64,000 bases of DNA from Adenophora triphylla var. japonica (Eukaryota; Streptophyta; Magnoliopsida; Asterales; Campanulaceae): assembly GCA_022495995.1 (NCBI GenBank), contig JAFEMH010000167.1, positions 868,001 to 932,000 of the forward strand, read 5' to 3'. The position numbers and the translations under genes are program-made. Below the pieces are notes generated by a model. The model saw only the letters and a program-made list of their open reading frames with translations. It searched no databases and was not told the origin of the DNA. Below, in pieces: positions 10,149-23,940 of the stretch; position 1 is the stretch's first letter; each line of letters begins with the position of its first letter.

Positions 10149-13100
10149 ATGACATACCCAGAGAAAGGAATGGTCACTCAAAAGGATGTGGCGGGTAGAG
10201 GGCCTATCCCGCTCATCTCAGGGATTGTGAATGCTGGAACCGCTAAGGACACGTCCACCTCGCAGCAGGTTACTCCAGAAGAAAGGGAGCGGGTTACAAA
10301 CAGCGGGAGAGAGAGAGAAATGTAATGTCGCCACAGCCTGAGGATGAGATAGATGCTGAAGTGGAAAGGTTGAAGAATGACAACAGCTTAATTTTACAGT
10401 TGTTGGAGAATAATAAACGTTTGGTGACTTTGAAAAAGGCGCCTACTCCTATCCCGCATGATTTGGTGAGCATGGTAGCTGGGGGTAATAAGAAAGCAGG
10501 TAAGGAAGCAGATAAGGAAATAGTTGTGTTGGATGATTCTGGGCGACTTAAGGAGACATAGCCCGAGAAACTGAGGGAGATTGGGGCGAGATTGGATGCG
10601 TCGCAGAAATGGAAGGCTATTGAATTCATAGAAAATGGACGAAAAGTCAAAGTTTATCATCAGCCGCATACTTCGCAAATGTCATCTTTGTATTATGAGA
10701 ACGATGAAGATGACACTGCTTCAACTGAAGAGGGATATGAGGAAGAGGTGATGGCTTCTAAGGGTGGAGAGAAATCTAAGCGACTCGAAAAGGAAAAGCG
10801 TGTGGGAACAAGCCGCTTTGGTGAAGAGGATGGGCTGAAAAAGCAGTTGGCCGAGATGGCAAGAAGGTTAGCCGAGTTAGAAAAGGGAAGTGTAATTGAT
10901 AGCGAGAAAGATTCCTTTGTCGCTCCTTTTGCTAAGTATATTCAGGAGACAGAACCAGCTCCAGAATTCCGGTTGCCCACTCTGACTAAGTATGCGGGAT
11001 TAACTACTGCCAAGACTCATATTGCGGGATTTGAGGTTACAATGGCGATAATGACTAGAGATGATGCTTTGCTGTGCAAAACCTTTGCCAGCACTCTAGA
11101 GCTTCAGGCTTTGGATTGGTTTATGCAGCAACCCACCAATTCTATCTTGGGATATCAAGACTTTAAGAGGAAATTTTTGGCGAGATTTGGTGCCGTTGGG
11201 GCTCAGCCAGTGGTGTTGCAAGAGTTGATTGGGATTAAGCAGAAGGCGGGAGAGGGTATTGTAACTTACACCAACAGGTTCCTTTTGATTGCTAATCAAA
11301 TCTCCGAGATAGAACCCAAATATGTGATCATTATGTATATGTCTGGCTTATTGTCAGAATCCTTCAAGAGAGAATTGAGGATGAGATTGCCAGCTACCTT
11401 AGGTGAATTGTATGAGCGGGTTAAAGCTTATAGTGGAGGAGATGACATTGATGAAGGGACAGCTAACACTTCCAAGAAAAGTGTTAAGGATAGAATTAAG
11501 TTTGTCAAAACTGATGCTGCGACTCAAGGTGGAGGTCGCGGAAATTAAGCCGGTGGCAGAGGTGGAGGCCGTACTGGTGGTCGCGGGACAAGAAGAATAG
11601 TCAGATTTTCAAGATTAAATGCCAGCCCAAGTGAAATTCTGCGAGTTGTTGAGATGCCAGCGGCATTTGAAATGACAGATAGAGGAAGGAGAAATCTAAA
11701 TCAGTATTGTAACTATCACTGGGAGAGGGGGCATGACACAGATGATTGTTACAACTTGAAGAAGGTGATCCAGTCCAAGATTGATAGAGGTGAGTTACAG
11801 GAGTATTTGATGCCTGAGAAGAATGTGGCAGCCCGCGAAGGTAATGGCGACAGGAATGAGATCTTGGTGATTCATGAGCCGGAAAGTATTACCTGCTTAA
11901 GCAATCAAATTATGTCTTTGTCGCATACTTGTCATATCCCAGCTTACCCGCCTAGTGAAGAAAGAATAATCAGTTTTTCAAGGTGAGAATTGGCCTTAAC
12001 CCCAAGTCATGGTTGTCAGCATGTAGTGATTTCAATCGCGCCGGGGAATAGCATTTTACATAGAGTATTGGTGGATTCAGGAGCAAGCCGCAACATTTTA
12101 TACTATGAAGCTTTCAAGAAAATGAAGTACACTGAAGCAAATTTGGTACCATACAAGGGTTTCCTAGAATGATTTACAAATCTTGTTGTGCGAGTTAAAG
12201 GAACAATATCGCTGGCAGTGGAGATTGGAGAAGGCGAGATGCTTAGAACTCGCATGGTGGAGTTCATGGTGATTGACTTGGTGTCGCCCATAATGCAATC
12301 GTGGGTATCCCGTTCATGCAAACCTTTGAAATGGTGGTCTCTATCCCGCACCAGCGGGTTAAATTCCCAACTCCAAAAAGGATTGCTTGTTTGAAGAACG
12401 AGGTTAAGGAGGTGATCCAGAAGAAAATTGAAATTCAAACTGCGGCAAGGGCAAGTACAAGTTCATTATCCACGGCTTTGGTAGTTCAAGATGCGAGAAT
12501 CAACATGATTGCCGACTTAGGGGAGTGTGAAGAATGGGAGGAAACTGAAAGTATGAAAAACAAGTCGGCAATCATTGTTATTAAGGAAAGGGCGGAAGAG
12601 GAAGAGACGCGAGAGATGAATGAAGTGCGGGATGCTGATGTAGAAGTGGTGGAGGAGAAATCTGAAGTGAATTTGATGGCTTTGGTTGTGATGCAAGCCG
12701 AGATGGAATGGTCAAGGTCAGTTGAATTTGTCAAAATGAAGGAACCACGAATTGAAGAGGTAGTTGATTCTGACAGTGAGGAATGTGAAGAGATCGAGAT
12801 GGAAACACCTGAAGGTTTGTCGTTTGGCGGAAGCAATAAGGATGTAGGCGGCATCAAGAATGACTAGAAATGTGTTAAAGAGAAAAAGGTGACTGAGATG
12901 GTGGTGGACACTTTGTAAATGCGGGATGAGCCAGATATTCAAGCTGCAGAAGAGTTAGAGGAAGTAGTTGTAAATGAAGAATATCCCGATCAGAAAATCA
13001 AAATTGGGAAGCAGTTGAGTATGGAAGAGCGAGTTAGGTTGGTCAAATTCTTGCGGGATAGCTTGGATGTGTTTGCTTGGAAGCCAGAGGATATGAGAGG

Positions 13101-14110
13101 CATAGACAAGAATGTCGCTCTTCATTGTTTAAATGCCAACCGAAAAGTAGAACCTTTCAAGCAAAGGGTGAGATATTTGTCAGCGGAAAAGGAGAAGGCC
13201 GTAATTGGGGAAGTAGAGAAGTTACTAAAGGCGGGAATAATAGAGGAGATCACTTATCCATTCTGGTTAGCTTGTCCAGTAATGGTGCCCAAGGCAAACA
13301 TGAAGTGGAGGATGTGCATTGACTTCACAGATCTGAATACGGCATGTCCCAAGGATTGCTATCCTTTGCCTAAGATCGACAGATTAGTGGATTCGATTGC
13401 GGAGCACAAGGTGTTTAGTTTTATTGATGCTTATTCGGGATACCATCAAATAAAAATGCTAGAGGAGGACACAAAGCAAAGACAGCGTTTAGAACCCCAA
13501 TTGGTAACTTCTGTTACAAAATGATGCCATTTGGTTTGAAGAATGCTGGGGCAACATATCAAAGGATGGTCAATAAGGTGTTCAAGTCACAGATTGGGAG
13601 GAATGTGGAAGCCTATATTGATGATATGGTAATCAAGACTAAAGGGGAGGACCACCTGGCAGATCTCGCAGAAACTTTTGAGAATTTGAGGCGGAATTCA
13701 ATGAAGTTAAACCCCAGTAAGTGTACTTTTGGGGTCACCGCGGGAATGTTTTTGGGCTTTTTGGTGAATCACCGCGGCATAGAAGCTAACCCAGAAAAAA
13801 TTCAAGCTTTGATGGACATGAAGTCACCCAAGACAATTCAGGAGATTCAAAGGTTAAACGGGAGGGCGATAGCCTTGGGGCATTTCGTGTCGCAGTCGGC
13901 TGAGAAATGTTTGCCATTTTTTAAAGTGTTGAAAGGAGATCAGGAATTTTCTTGGGATGAGAAATGTGAGGAGGCTTTTAGGAAGGTGAAGGAGTATCTG
14001 GGAAAGCCGCCAATCTTATATTGTCCGGAAGAGGGTGATCATTTGTATGTGTATCTGGCGGCTTCAGATCTCGCCGTGGCGGCAGTACTGGTAAAGGAAG
14101 AGGGCGGTAT
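10149..14110 (+). pseudogene. gag-pol: E2 gag, protease and 5' half of pol, broken
   Basis: The first ATG (10149) opens a 58-codon frame that overlaps the main gag frame at 10325 by a shift. The gag core lies at about 10960-11440. It is followed by an RGG-type Gly/Arg stretch near 11530-11600 and a CX2HX4HX4C zinc knuckle at 11708-11749. Protease has DSGA at 12074-12085. RT runs from about 13130, with intact FIDAYSGYH and YIDD (13614-13625). Stops are at 10559, 11546, 11984, 12170, 12865 and 12916, with frame changes near 12290 and 13470. Apart from these, long stretches stay open in one frame, so damage is moderate. The coding sequence is cut at 14110 by E6 between RT and RNase H and resumes at 28021. 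Confidence 0.92.
14106..14110. repeat. Target site duplication of E6, left (GGTAT)
   Basis: Identical to 28021-28025 on the other side of E6. Confidence 0.92.
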
Positions 14111-16044
14111 TGTAAGTGCTCCAATTTGAGTTGTTAGTATTTTCGTTAGAAAATTAACGAAAGTTTTAACATTCCTAACATTTCTAACAATTCCTAACCT
14201 TTCTAACAAAGTAAGGGTAGATTAGGGATTGCCATTTAAAGTTAAACCAAGAAAAGAATCTCAAAAAGCAAAAGAAATTGGAAAAATCCGAATTAGGCAA
14301 GTTGAAAAACAGAAACTGCTGGAATTTTTGAATAATATTCTTCCTGTTCAAAGCCTGGAGCAGCATTTAATGCACCAGGCACGTTTACAATACCCTCCGC
14401 GCGGATCCTATTGAAGTTCACAGGGGCCTATAAATTGAACCCTCCTCTCTCAGTTTACACAACACAATTGGCTCATAGAAGTTGTATTCTGGCGAAAAAT
14501 AGGGAGAAAACAGTGGGAATTCACTAGAATTGCCACCATTTTCTCTTCAATCTTTCCCAAACCCCACTCACTCAAAACACTTTCAAAACACTCTCATACA
14601 TACTCTCATACATACACCAATCCAAGCTCAAATCACCCCTTAGGAGGAGGATTAGAGAGAAAACATAGATGACTTAAGTGTTATCTACTTGTTTTCTCTT
14701 TGACCAACTCTATCATCAAACCCTAAACACATTCAAGCCTTGAATCCACCCAAACAGAAATCCAAACACCAAATATTGATACTCCTCAAGTCAAACACCA
14801 AATCTTGATACTCCTCAAGTCAAATTCCAAGCCTAGGAAGATAGGGTGTCACCATTGGTAAAGCCCTCCTTCTCTAAACCCTAAAACTCCCTTTTAACTT
14901 CTTGTTCATCTTGTTCTTCTTACTTTGATTTACTTTATGTCTAGTTTAACTTAAATCTTGACCTAAGATGGTCATCTTGAAGTTCATCTTCATGAATGAC
15001 CATCTCAAATGGTCCACATTTTAAATCTCTAGTTGATTTTTCTCTTTAATTTCATCTCTACAAAATTCCCCTTCCCAAGCAAATGAAATGCTTAAGTCCT
15101 AATGTACCCCAAGGATGGTTTGATATAGTAGATCACCACTAAAATGTCTAGTGACTACTAATCAAAACCTAGGGAAATGGGGACAAGCATGGATGCAAAA
15201 CCCCCTTTAAAATCACATTTTCCTTCTTGAGAAGTTGCTGTCCAGTAGCAATTTTCTAAGACCTCAGTCCATTGTCTAAATTTTTGGACACAGATAAACT
15301 TGGAATATGGTATTTACTACAAAACACTTTTTGTAGCCAACATCCATAGCTTTCCATAAATATTTTTACTTTATTTTTTGCGTGAGTAAAACTCCATTTT
15401 CCAAATTTTCTTTTGAAGGTCAGATCACCAGTCTCTGGAAGTCCAGATCTCATATCTGAGATTTCCAGAAGGTTTTGAGTCCTCAAATATTCTCCAAAAT
15501 GGAAAATTATTTCACAAAAATCTTATTTGAGGTGTCTGGAACAACTTTCATTCTCTGAGTTTTCTCAGATTATGAAGTTTTAAAGCCCTTAAATCCATTT
15601 CAAAAACAAGTGTCCACTGCTTTTTTCATTCTGGCAGAAGTGGTTTTCAACTTCCAAAAATCTTTTGAGTACCAAAACTCAACCTAAAAATCACACCAAA
15701 AATCATGGGATCTGTCCAAAGTCTAATAAAGAATTCACAATTTTTACTTTCCTCAGTTTCAACTTATTTTGGCCAAAGTAACACACACACACACACAAAC
15801 AAATGGTTTTTAGCTTGGAAGACTCGTTTTACGAAGCATTCCGGGTGCACACTAACGTCCTTCCCGGCGTGTAACATGACCTTCGAACCCAAATCTCTAA
15901 TCTCGGGCATTTTTCAAAGTTTTGACCCTTAAAAAAAAAATGGCGTGGCGACTCCGGTCTTTTTTTTTCGATTGGTTTTTCAAAGAAACGAAAATTTTCA
16001 AAGTAAACCTTTTTCGGAAAAATTTTGGCGGGCACATCATCACA
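14111..16044 (+). repeat. E6 5' LTR (1934 bp)
   Basis: Aligned by eye along its length with 26086-28020. It contains a TCCGCGCGGA palindrome, a TATA box, a donor-like TTG|GTAAAG at 14858 and a (CA)n run near 15780. The runs of A and T near its end are shared with the E3 LTR. Confidence 0.94.
14396..14436 (+). promoter_or_regulatory. E6 5' LTR core promoter with TCCGCGCGGA palindrome
   Basis: The perfect palindrome TCCGCGCGGA (14396-14405) is followed 22 bp later by CTATAAATT (14428-14436). The same pair stands at 26371-26410 in the 3' LTR and at 46821-46860 in E3. Confidence 0.65.
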
Positions 16045-16045
16045 G

Positions 16046-16063
16046 TGGCGACTCCGCTAGGGA
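16046..16063 (+). other. E6 primer-binding site, Ogre type
   Basis: TGGCGACTCCGCTAGGGA starts two bases after the LTR. E3 has the same site with G in place of the A. This sequence is the kind reported for Ogre elements, primed by tRNA-Arg; the tRNA is from general knowledge, not checked here. Confidence 0.7.
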
Positions 16064-17441
16064 CAAATAAGCTTTTTCTAAAAAAAAAATGATATTTAGT
16101 ATATTGGTGGAAACCATTAAACTTCCCGTTATCGCCTCCTAACACGAGTCAGGGATAAATTGTGGTTTAACAATCCCACGTACCGGTATCATTGTTTTTT
16201 TAAAAAAAGAAAAGCTTTTGACGGTCAAGCTTCCGTCCCGGCATTAAAAATCATTTGTTGTGTGTGTTGATTTTTGCACATTTTCGTGTTGTTTTGGCCG
16301 CCTCGGAAAAAGTCAAAATTTTGACTGTCGGAATCAAGTCCCTAACTGTTGGAATTTTTGTGCTTATGTGCTTATGTGTTCATTAAATTTCAAAAAAAAA
16401 AATCAAAAAAGAAAAAATTCAAAAAAAAAGAGTTTCAAAAAAAAAAAAAAAGAAAATTTTCGAAAAAAAATCATGCATCATTCTTTTTAAGACACATGCG
16501 AAAATTTCTATTTTACTCAGAAAAAGAAGATAGACTGCTTGCACACTACGCGCAAGTGACCTTACACTGCACACTACGTCCCTAACCCGGGGAAATCCTT
16601 GTCGCGGCCCGTTTGGTCTTATTACGCCTCTCGGTGCAAGCACAAGACTACCCAAACATCCCATGGAGCCTCGTGTCGACCGTGCACTTGTCCGTGACAC
16701 ACTTTGTCCGAGACCCAGTTGGTTTTTAGTTTGGTCTGTGTTATGCCCTGTCTGTGTATAGACCTTTCCTTTCAAGCCTTTGTCGGCATACCGACTCAAT
16801 ATCTTTCGGGGACCCTAATCAGTCGAAGTTCTGCCGGTTTTCCGCCGCAGACTTTGACCAAGATATTGACCGGCGCCTTGACTTCGGCTCTGACTGGCAC
16901 AAATTATACACTGACTCCCAGCATTGACACTGAGTCATCAAGGATTAATGATTATTCCATGCCTAATTACGGCCTAATTGACGACAAGTCAAGATCAATT
17001 GTGGACGCTTATCAGTCCAAATCATGCCGACTCTTCGTCGAGCCCTCGGACATGATCTTGACTTTGACGTCAGCTTTGTCCGTAATTTACATCGAATGCT
17101 CGTTAAGACTCGATTACCCGCCAGACTTTTAGGATCGTTTTTCTTTTCGGTCGGTGGGACCCGCTTGCCCTATAGGACCCTTGCCCGGGGCTGTCCGTCC
17201 TGGGAAGTCGAAATACAGGTGGAATACGAGGGGCTTATAGACGTAGTGACGGGGCCCACTGATCCAGGGTTCAGAATAGTTTGCGAAAAAGAAGAGCAAT
17301 CTTTTCCAACCGATTAGGATTAATAAAGCATGTTTTAAGTAAACAAGAACAAATAATTGCATGTTGCATGAGCCTTGAGCCCAAACACCTACCCTCTTTC
17401 AAATCCCAAATATCTGAACCCACGTATCTTTCCCCCCGCAG
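16064..17441 (+). other. E6 leader with putative splice acceptor
   Basis: About 1.4 kb without a long gene, collinear and very similar to 48424-49790 in E3. It includes A-rich tracts near 16390-16460. It ends in TTTCCCCCCGCAG (AG at 17440-17441), a good acceptor just before conserved coding sequence. Together with the donor-like GGTAAAG in the LTR this suggests a leader intron of about 2.6 kb. Confidence 0.5.
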
Positions 17442-19760
17442 CTCCGCATAAAGCTTGGTTTCGGGCACCGGGTCACCGTCTGATCAGTTGGGAAGAATCA
17501 AGTGCATCATCAGCTTCACCGTTTGCTTCGACTCCGAGTTTCAGAATGTCTGCATCAACCGGTAACGATGGGGACAACACCACTCCGCCTCCTGGGACTC
17601 CTCAAACAGAACCGCAATGGAATCGGTTAGTCAACGTATGAGAGTGCGACAGAAGCACCAACAATGCCTTATGGAGGCTATTAAAAGCCATGGGTTGGCT
17701 GCTAGTCTCAACCCAGATGGCACCTTCACTGTGGAAGAAGAGGAAGACCTCAATCCCGCTCTTGGTCAACCCGACTACTCCAGGATGCCACCACCGACCT
17801 CCCACGGTACTACCACCAGAGCCCATGCTCCTCGATCTCTGGGTCGGCCCGGCTCCCCAACCTGCAGACCACTGGATCCACGCAGCTGACGGGACGAGCC
17901 GCTCGCAATGCCTCACTGGGACAAAGTCGCACGAAATGCCTTCCCATGGTTGGGGATACCCGGAATGCCACAAAGCAAATTGGGATCCCGCCTCGCTTGG
18001 GACCAATCAATCCAGGACTTTCGCAAAGAACGGTTTGGAATGCCACCGCTTGGTTTGGGGCAACGGTCGGAGCCCCTCCTCGGAATGATGCTAGCTCACC
18101 GCTCCTCACACAGCCTTCCGCAAACCCATTTCTCACTCGGGGTTCAATGGGTTACCAAGCCCCCATCCCAGCTTCATCAATCACCAGACCACAAGATCCT
18201 CTCGGTTATGCATCCTTGCCACAACCATCCATGCAATTCAACAACCAGTGGACGGCAGCCCGCACTTAAGCCTACTTATGGGCCTCACTCCGGAAATCCA
18301 AGCCATCCGGCTACCTCAGATCTGCCTCCATCTTCTCTGCCGATTGGAAGCCAACAAAGAAGTCGCCGGGTTCTATCCCTTTGCCCAAGCTCCTACCTAC
18401 ACTCCCTGTAATTTGGGCCAAGGACGTTTTCACCTATGCTCCGGATATGGTATTCCTTCCACCAATGCACCACCAACAGCTAGTCCTCTTCCCGGCTCAA
18501 ATATCGGCTCGGGCATTCCCGCTCCACCTTTGGATCCCCAATTGGCTTGGTTTATGGAGCAACACAAGGAAATGAAAGCGCAGATCGCTGAATTGACCGT
18601 CAAAAGGAACACCGCTCTTTGGCCTACGTATCCCGACTCAATTGTACCCCTCGCTCACAAGTTCGTGATGCCCAATATCGAACTGTTTGATGGAAGTGCG
18701 TGCCCTAAAACTCACTTGGACACCTACACTTTGGCAATGAAAGCTAAGGGATGCACAAACGAGCAATTGGCCGACTACTTCACCTCTCTTTGAAGTCGGG
18801 GGCTTTGAAATGGTTTTTCCGATTGCACTGAAGCTAGGGCTACTTGGGAACAGACACGCATTTTCACGTATAAGTATAAAGCCAACTTGGAATGGGAAAC
18901 AAACAGAGTTGACTCGCAGACAACGGTGCAAATACACGATGAGAATATTGGGGATTTCTATAAAAGGTGGAACCCGAAGCTTAGTGAAATGGCCATTCCT
19001 CCCTCCGACGAGGAGCGCTAGACATCTTTCGGCCATGCTTGAAGCCGCATTTGAGAGCTTCCCTCGCCACTTCCCCAACGCCGACTTGCGTGCAATGGTT
19101 AATTTCGGGGCTAAGTTCGAAAAGGCTTACAATCAGCAGCCGACTGCTGCACCTGCTTACAGATATCGGGTTTCTTCCACATCCAACACAGCTCCTGCCC
19201 AACCAAAAGGTAAAGAAGTGATTGGCTATGAGGGACAGGACTGTAACAATGCCACTTCCTTTGTTCCCAAGAAACCTGATGCATCCAGATCCCGGCTCCA
19301 AGACTTGAGAAACTTTGGGATGCCTTTGAATGATATCTTCAGAGGCTTGGTGAGAGAAGGTTTGCTCCGGCCTTTGGAAAATTATCAGCCTAGAAACCCC
19401 AATGCTCCTTTGGATACTTCCAAGCATTGTGCCTTTCATCAGTACTATGGGCACCTGACAGATTATTGCGTCCCCCTGAAAAAGGCAATCTAAAGTTTGA
19501 TTGAACAAGGGAGGTTAGAGGTACCTGAATGGCCCAATACTATCAGTAACCCATTCCCTAGAAACAACAACCCGAATGTCAACATGGTCGAGTTTGGTGA
19601 TTCAAGACTTGTGGGCATAATGGAATTTGACTCACCCCTTTGTAAGGTCGGTGGACCGACCATCGCAGATGATGAAAATGGTTGGGTTAAGCAAGAGATT
19701 GCCAAAGAAATCCTGATGGAAAGATCTGCAATAGCCCCCATCTCCAGCGTCGAAGAGTAG
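17442..19760 (+). pseudogene. gag: E6 gag, broken
   Basis: The N-terminal part reads APHKAWFRAPGHRLISWEES and then MSASTGND, closely matching E3 (49791 on). A proline-rich middle follows. The gag core begins near 18650 with LFDGSACPKTHLDTYTLAMK and continues through frame changes to about 19130. The C-terminal part has a CX2HX4HX4C zinc knuckle at 19428-19469 and ends at the TAG at 19758-19760. Frame changes lie near 17640, 17890, 18240 and 18790, with a stop at 19491. No protease or pol follows. The coding order and the core resemble Ogre-type gag. Confidence 0.85.
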
Positions 19761-22700
19761 ATGCATGGTCCAACAGCAAAGAGCGGCTAGACTAGGGGCT
19801 ACCTATCTCTAAAAATAGTCTTTTAGTCAACCTTCGTAGGTTCTAGTATTTTTCTTTCACCTAAGTCCATCTTGGACACTTGTCGGTTTTGTCCACCTGT
19901 TGTGGAAAGATAGCTTAACTATCATTTAAAATTTTTATATATATATATAAGTCTTTCTTCTTTTCTTGCTAGACTCGAGACATCACTTGCACACTCACGT
20001 TACACTTAATTGAAATGGTTTTATCCTAGATGATCACTTGTGCTGCTCAACCACTAATTCTTTGAAATGATTAATATTTAAATTAATCGGAGTGAGAAAA
20101 TCAATTGATATCCTTCCCAAATTGGGGCTTACCAACTCCCCATCTTGCATCTCATATGCTCACATCCCTTTCATCATCATCCTCTCGTTGCTCGATGAAT
20201 TTGCATGGATCTTTTCTCATTTAAAGCTTAAGCAAGCAATGAAGACTTAATTTCGTTTAGGTCATCCGGTAAGGATTGCGGTCGAAGCCTTTCACCCATA
20301 GGAAAGCCATTACCTTACCCTCACCAAACAATATCCTTTCATTTCAAGATCGGCATGTTTTGAAACCCTGTTTAGCCATCACCTTTGCTCCTTATTGAGA
20401 GAAGTCCAAGCAACGCCAAAGAAGTTAGCTTCGAGAGTCGGCGATGCGTAAAATATCTCAAGCCATGAAGGAAGGACAAAGATAATCCTCAACTCCTCAG
20501 GAAGCTTTCCAAGTCAAAAAAAAAATAGCTCAAGCAAAAGAAGCTTCAAAAAAAAAAAAAAAAAAAAAAAAAAAGAAGGATTGTCGATCCTCACAATTCA
20601 GTAAAAGTCCCCGACTCCTCAAGAAGCTCTCCAATGATAAAAAAAAAGAGTCTGAATTCTCGAAGATTCGCAAAAGTTCTCGATAGCTTGGACTCCCTCT
20701 CACCATTTCCTTAACCAATCCCAAGCCATCCTCTCGCTTTTAGAGGATATCCCCGTTACCATTATCCTCGCCTTTGGCCAAAATCAAAATTTGACCTCTC
20801 ATTCTTAGAGGCAATCAATCTTCCCTGCCATAGATTTCCCAAACACATCCCTACAAGCCAACCTCTCATTTTTAGAGGTTCAGTCAGCAAAAGGCCCAGC
20901 CGACCTCTCACTTTAAGAGGTCATAACTTCCCAAATCACCCGATGGCCGATCGAAGCCCGAAAACCCAGCTGTAATTCCTATCGGATAGCAATTTCACTG
21001 TAATATCTTTAAGATCTAAATAAATTTGATGCTTCATTAATTGCTTAAATTGGAATCTAATCCATCTTGATTCAAAATCATCAATCAAAGATTGTGCAAA
21101 TTCAAATCTGATTCATTCGACATTTCATGTGAGCATATTTCATTTCTCCTCCACAAACACTTGCCGTGGATGTCCCATTGGGGCTCCGCATCCGTGTCTT
21201 TCATGGACACTCTAAGGGGATATGTTATTCGAATCTTCAATCCTCAAAATCCTCAAAGGAACTCAAAATCTCAAACTTTCACATTCATTCTCTCTTCAAT
21301 CGGGCTAAGCCCGAACTACGGTGACCTGAGCTCTTCATAATGGAGGGAACGTAGGCAACCAGAAATGGTCCGGTCGAAATCACAAACAAATCTCAAAAAA
21401 AAAAATCCGGTCTCATCAAGGATCGTCCCTATACACTTTCCGTTCTTCCGAGCTTGATTCTCGATATCAGCTGATTTTCTCCTCGTGATTAATCAAAATA
21501 TTTGTTCATATCAGATTTAGGAGTTGAATAACCCGAACATTAACAAAGGGTTTTAAGCAGCCTTGTGATCATCATGAATAAGACAAGTTTTCAAGTGTCT
21601 CGACAAGTCTTCTCTCTCTCCATCATAGGGAAATAGAGCCAAACATCGTCTTTACGTCGCCAGGGCTTCCATACACTTTTCCAAACCTTGTGATGCTTAT
21701 ACTCTCTCAAAAGAGTCAAACCTAAAGCGAGAGTGTCATACACAAATTCGGGAGACATTCCCACCTTTCAAAAGATATTCCCCTGCACGTAAACATTTCT
21801 GAGTCTTGTCCAAGTGACTGGTTGACTAAGGTCTGTAAAGATGGGTGCCTCCTCTGTAAGACTACTCTGAATTTCTTCACGCTGGGGCTTGCTAAGCGGT
21901 TCTCCCAGGTTCTCCTGTATCAGCTCTTCAAGCTGGGGCTTCTATAGTCATCTTCGGGTCCACATTGGGTTCTTCACTACGAGATAGATTCGCCAAGTCA
22001 CTTCTTCAAAATCTGGACTTTGCCTACTCAGGATCCGGGGGCTTTGTCAAGATGGTCCTTTTATCAAGTCATAAGAAAGGTCTAGTCACATCAACAACTA
22101 GATTTTCAGCTTCAGAACATGGTACATAGCAGCTTCCCGTAGCAGCGGAATTTAAGATCTGGGTTTCTCCCTGCATTAGCAATATCATAAAATCATTCTC
22201 CGAACAAGGTTTCGGCCGAAGTCACAGCTCACCCAAATGAAAGAAGCTTCACTCATATCAACGTGCCCTAGAGCCTGTCAGCATCAGCTTCAAATGACCA
22301 AGATTGAGAGGGAAAATCCCAATCAAGACCCGGGATCCGAATCCAATCTCATCAAGATGGAGGTCCATCAACAACCGCTGTTTAAATCGCGATCGAGGGC
22401 TCTCACCCCCCACTTGCTCAAAATCTGTCTCCAGACACATACATCCCAATACATCCCTTCTCATCACCATGCATCCCCACAAAAATCTCCCAAGGGCTCA
22501 TGTAGCATGCACAAAACTTGAATCAATAGGAAAAATCCTAAGTGATTGAAGATTATAAATCATAATTTCCCTGCCAAAAGCTTAGGTTAGGTGCATCTTC
22601 GAAAGCAAGTAAATGCATCATCTCGCGAACATACGCAGTGATACTGTCATAATCATTCTGATTCTATGCATGCATCTGTCATCATGAATGTCATATATAC

Positions 22701-22890
22701 ATCTTCCTCTCTACTAACCAATGCAGGGATTCGAACGTGAAAGACCATTTTCCTTCGCTATTGAGACTTACCCTCAACAAAGAAGATATTTACCAAAGTC
22801 CAAAATCAATGGTTTCAACAAAATCGCAAGAAATCAAATGCCCCTTTTCGGCAAGAGATGATTCCGGGCAAAACATGTGCAGATCACCTC
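19761..22890. other. E6 post-gag spacer, pol absent
   Basis: No pol motif was found on either strand. Poly-A tracts lie near 20515-20580 and short CTCTCATTTTTAGAGG-like repeats near 20800-20920. A segment at 21313-21360 matches the sequence just after pol in E3 (56196-56243). Pol was therefore probably lost by deletion between about 19.76 and 21.3 kb. Confidence 0.6.
21313..21360 (+). other. Post-pol conserved block (GAACTACG...AACGTAGG)
   Basis: The block begins GAACTACGGTGACCTGAG and ends GGGAACGTAGGCAACC. E3 has nearly the same block right after pol. Related versions with GGATACGTAGGTAGCC recur at 23960-24004, 25650-25693 and 25935-25979, and on the minus strand of E5 at 36971-37015. CTACG and CGTAG can pair as a short stem. 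Confidence 0.65.
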
Positions 22891-22898
22891 CAGTGTCT

Positions 22899-23550
22899 AC
22901 AAATCGGTCAGAGACGCCAAGTTCTCAAATACAGTTCGATCAGAGATGCCAAGTTCTCAAATACAGTATGGACAGAGACGCCAAGTTCTCAAATGAAAAT
23001 CGGTCAGAGGCGCCAAGTTCTCAAAATACAATTCGGTCAGAGGCGCCAAGTTCTCAAATAAAATTCGGTCAGAGGCGCCAAGTTCTCAAAATACAATTCG
23101 GTCAGAGGCGCCAAGTTCTCAAATACAATTCGGTCAGAGGCGCCAAGTTCTCAAAATGTAAATCGGTCAGGGACGCCAAGTTCTCAAAATGCAAAACGGT
23201 CAGGGACGCCAAGTTCTCAAAATGCAATTCGGTCAGAGACGCCAAGTTCTCAAAATTCAAATCGGTCAGAGACGCCAAGTTCTCAAATACAAATCGGTCA
23301 GAGACGCCAAGTTCTCAAAATTCAAATCGGTCAGAGACGCTAAGTTCTCAAATACAAATCAGTCAGAGATGCCAAGTTCTCAAAATTCAAATCAGTCAGG
23401 GACGCCAAGTTCCCAAATATAATACGGTCAGAGATGCAAAGTTCTCAAATACAATTCGGTCAGGGACGCCAAGTTCTCAAAATACAGTACGGTCAGGGAC
23501 GCCAAGTTCTCAAATGAAAATCGGTCAGAGACACCAAGTTCTCAAAAGCA
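22899..23550. repeat. 32/33-bp tandem array in E6
   Basis: About 20 copies of a unit containing CGGTCAGAGACGCCAAGTTC followed by an A-rich tail. Units vary between 29 and 33 bp, mostly by one base in the A run. A 342-codon open frame across it is a by-product of the repeat. Confidence 0.93.
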
Positions 23551-23805
23551 AGAAGTCCCAATGTGAAGACAAGCTCAACAACTTCTACAAGGTTGACGAT
23601 CACCAGCAAGATGCGGACTCAACCAAACTCCCCCTTCGAGGTCAAAATGCCTCCAAAAAGACAGCAAATCGTCGGCGAAACCGTAACCCAACAACTCTTC
23701 ACCAACATCGGCCCATAGCCTTAGTCCTTAGGCGATTACGAGGTAAGCACGGACACGAGGTATGAAAGCATATCTTAGTCAACTACTTTTCTAAAAGGAC
23801 ATTAT

Positions 23806-23940
23806 CATCAAATCTTAGGGTGACTTCCCAAAAATAGTCAAGTCTTAGGGTGACTTCCCAAAAATAGTCAAATCTTAGGGCGACTTCCCAAAAAACAGTC
23901 AAACCTCGGGTGACTCCCAAATACCGTCAAACCATCAAAG
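23806..23940. repeat. 30-bp array, first block (GACTTCCCAAAAATAGTC)
   Basis: Four to five copies of the unit that returns in much larger number at 24715-25610. Confidence 0.85.

Noticed and set aside
15780..15797. (CA)n microsatellite as a separate locus
   Set aside because: It recurs at the same place in three LTRs (also near 27758 and 48150), so it is an LTR feature.
16419..16799. 126-codon antisense frame in the E6 leader
   Set aside because: Not kept as a frame in the collinear E3 leader (only 66 codons there); the end is a run of Phe from poly-A.
17602..18136. Overlapping antisense frames opposite E6 gag
   Set aside because: The plus strand carries conserved gag sequence; the antisense frames have no match in E3.
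22737..23765. 342-codon open frame on the plus strand
   Set aside because: It runs through the 32/33-bp array; its repeated QRRQVLK and SVRDAKF words are the same unit in changing frames.
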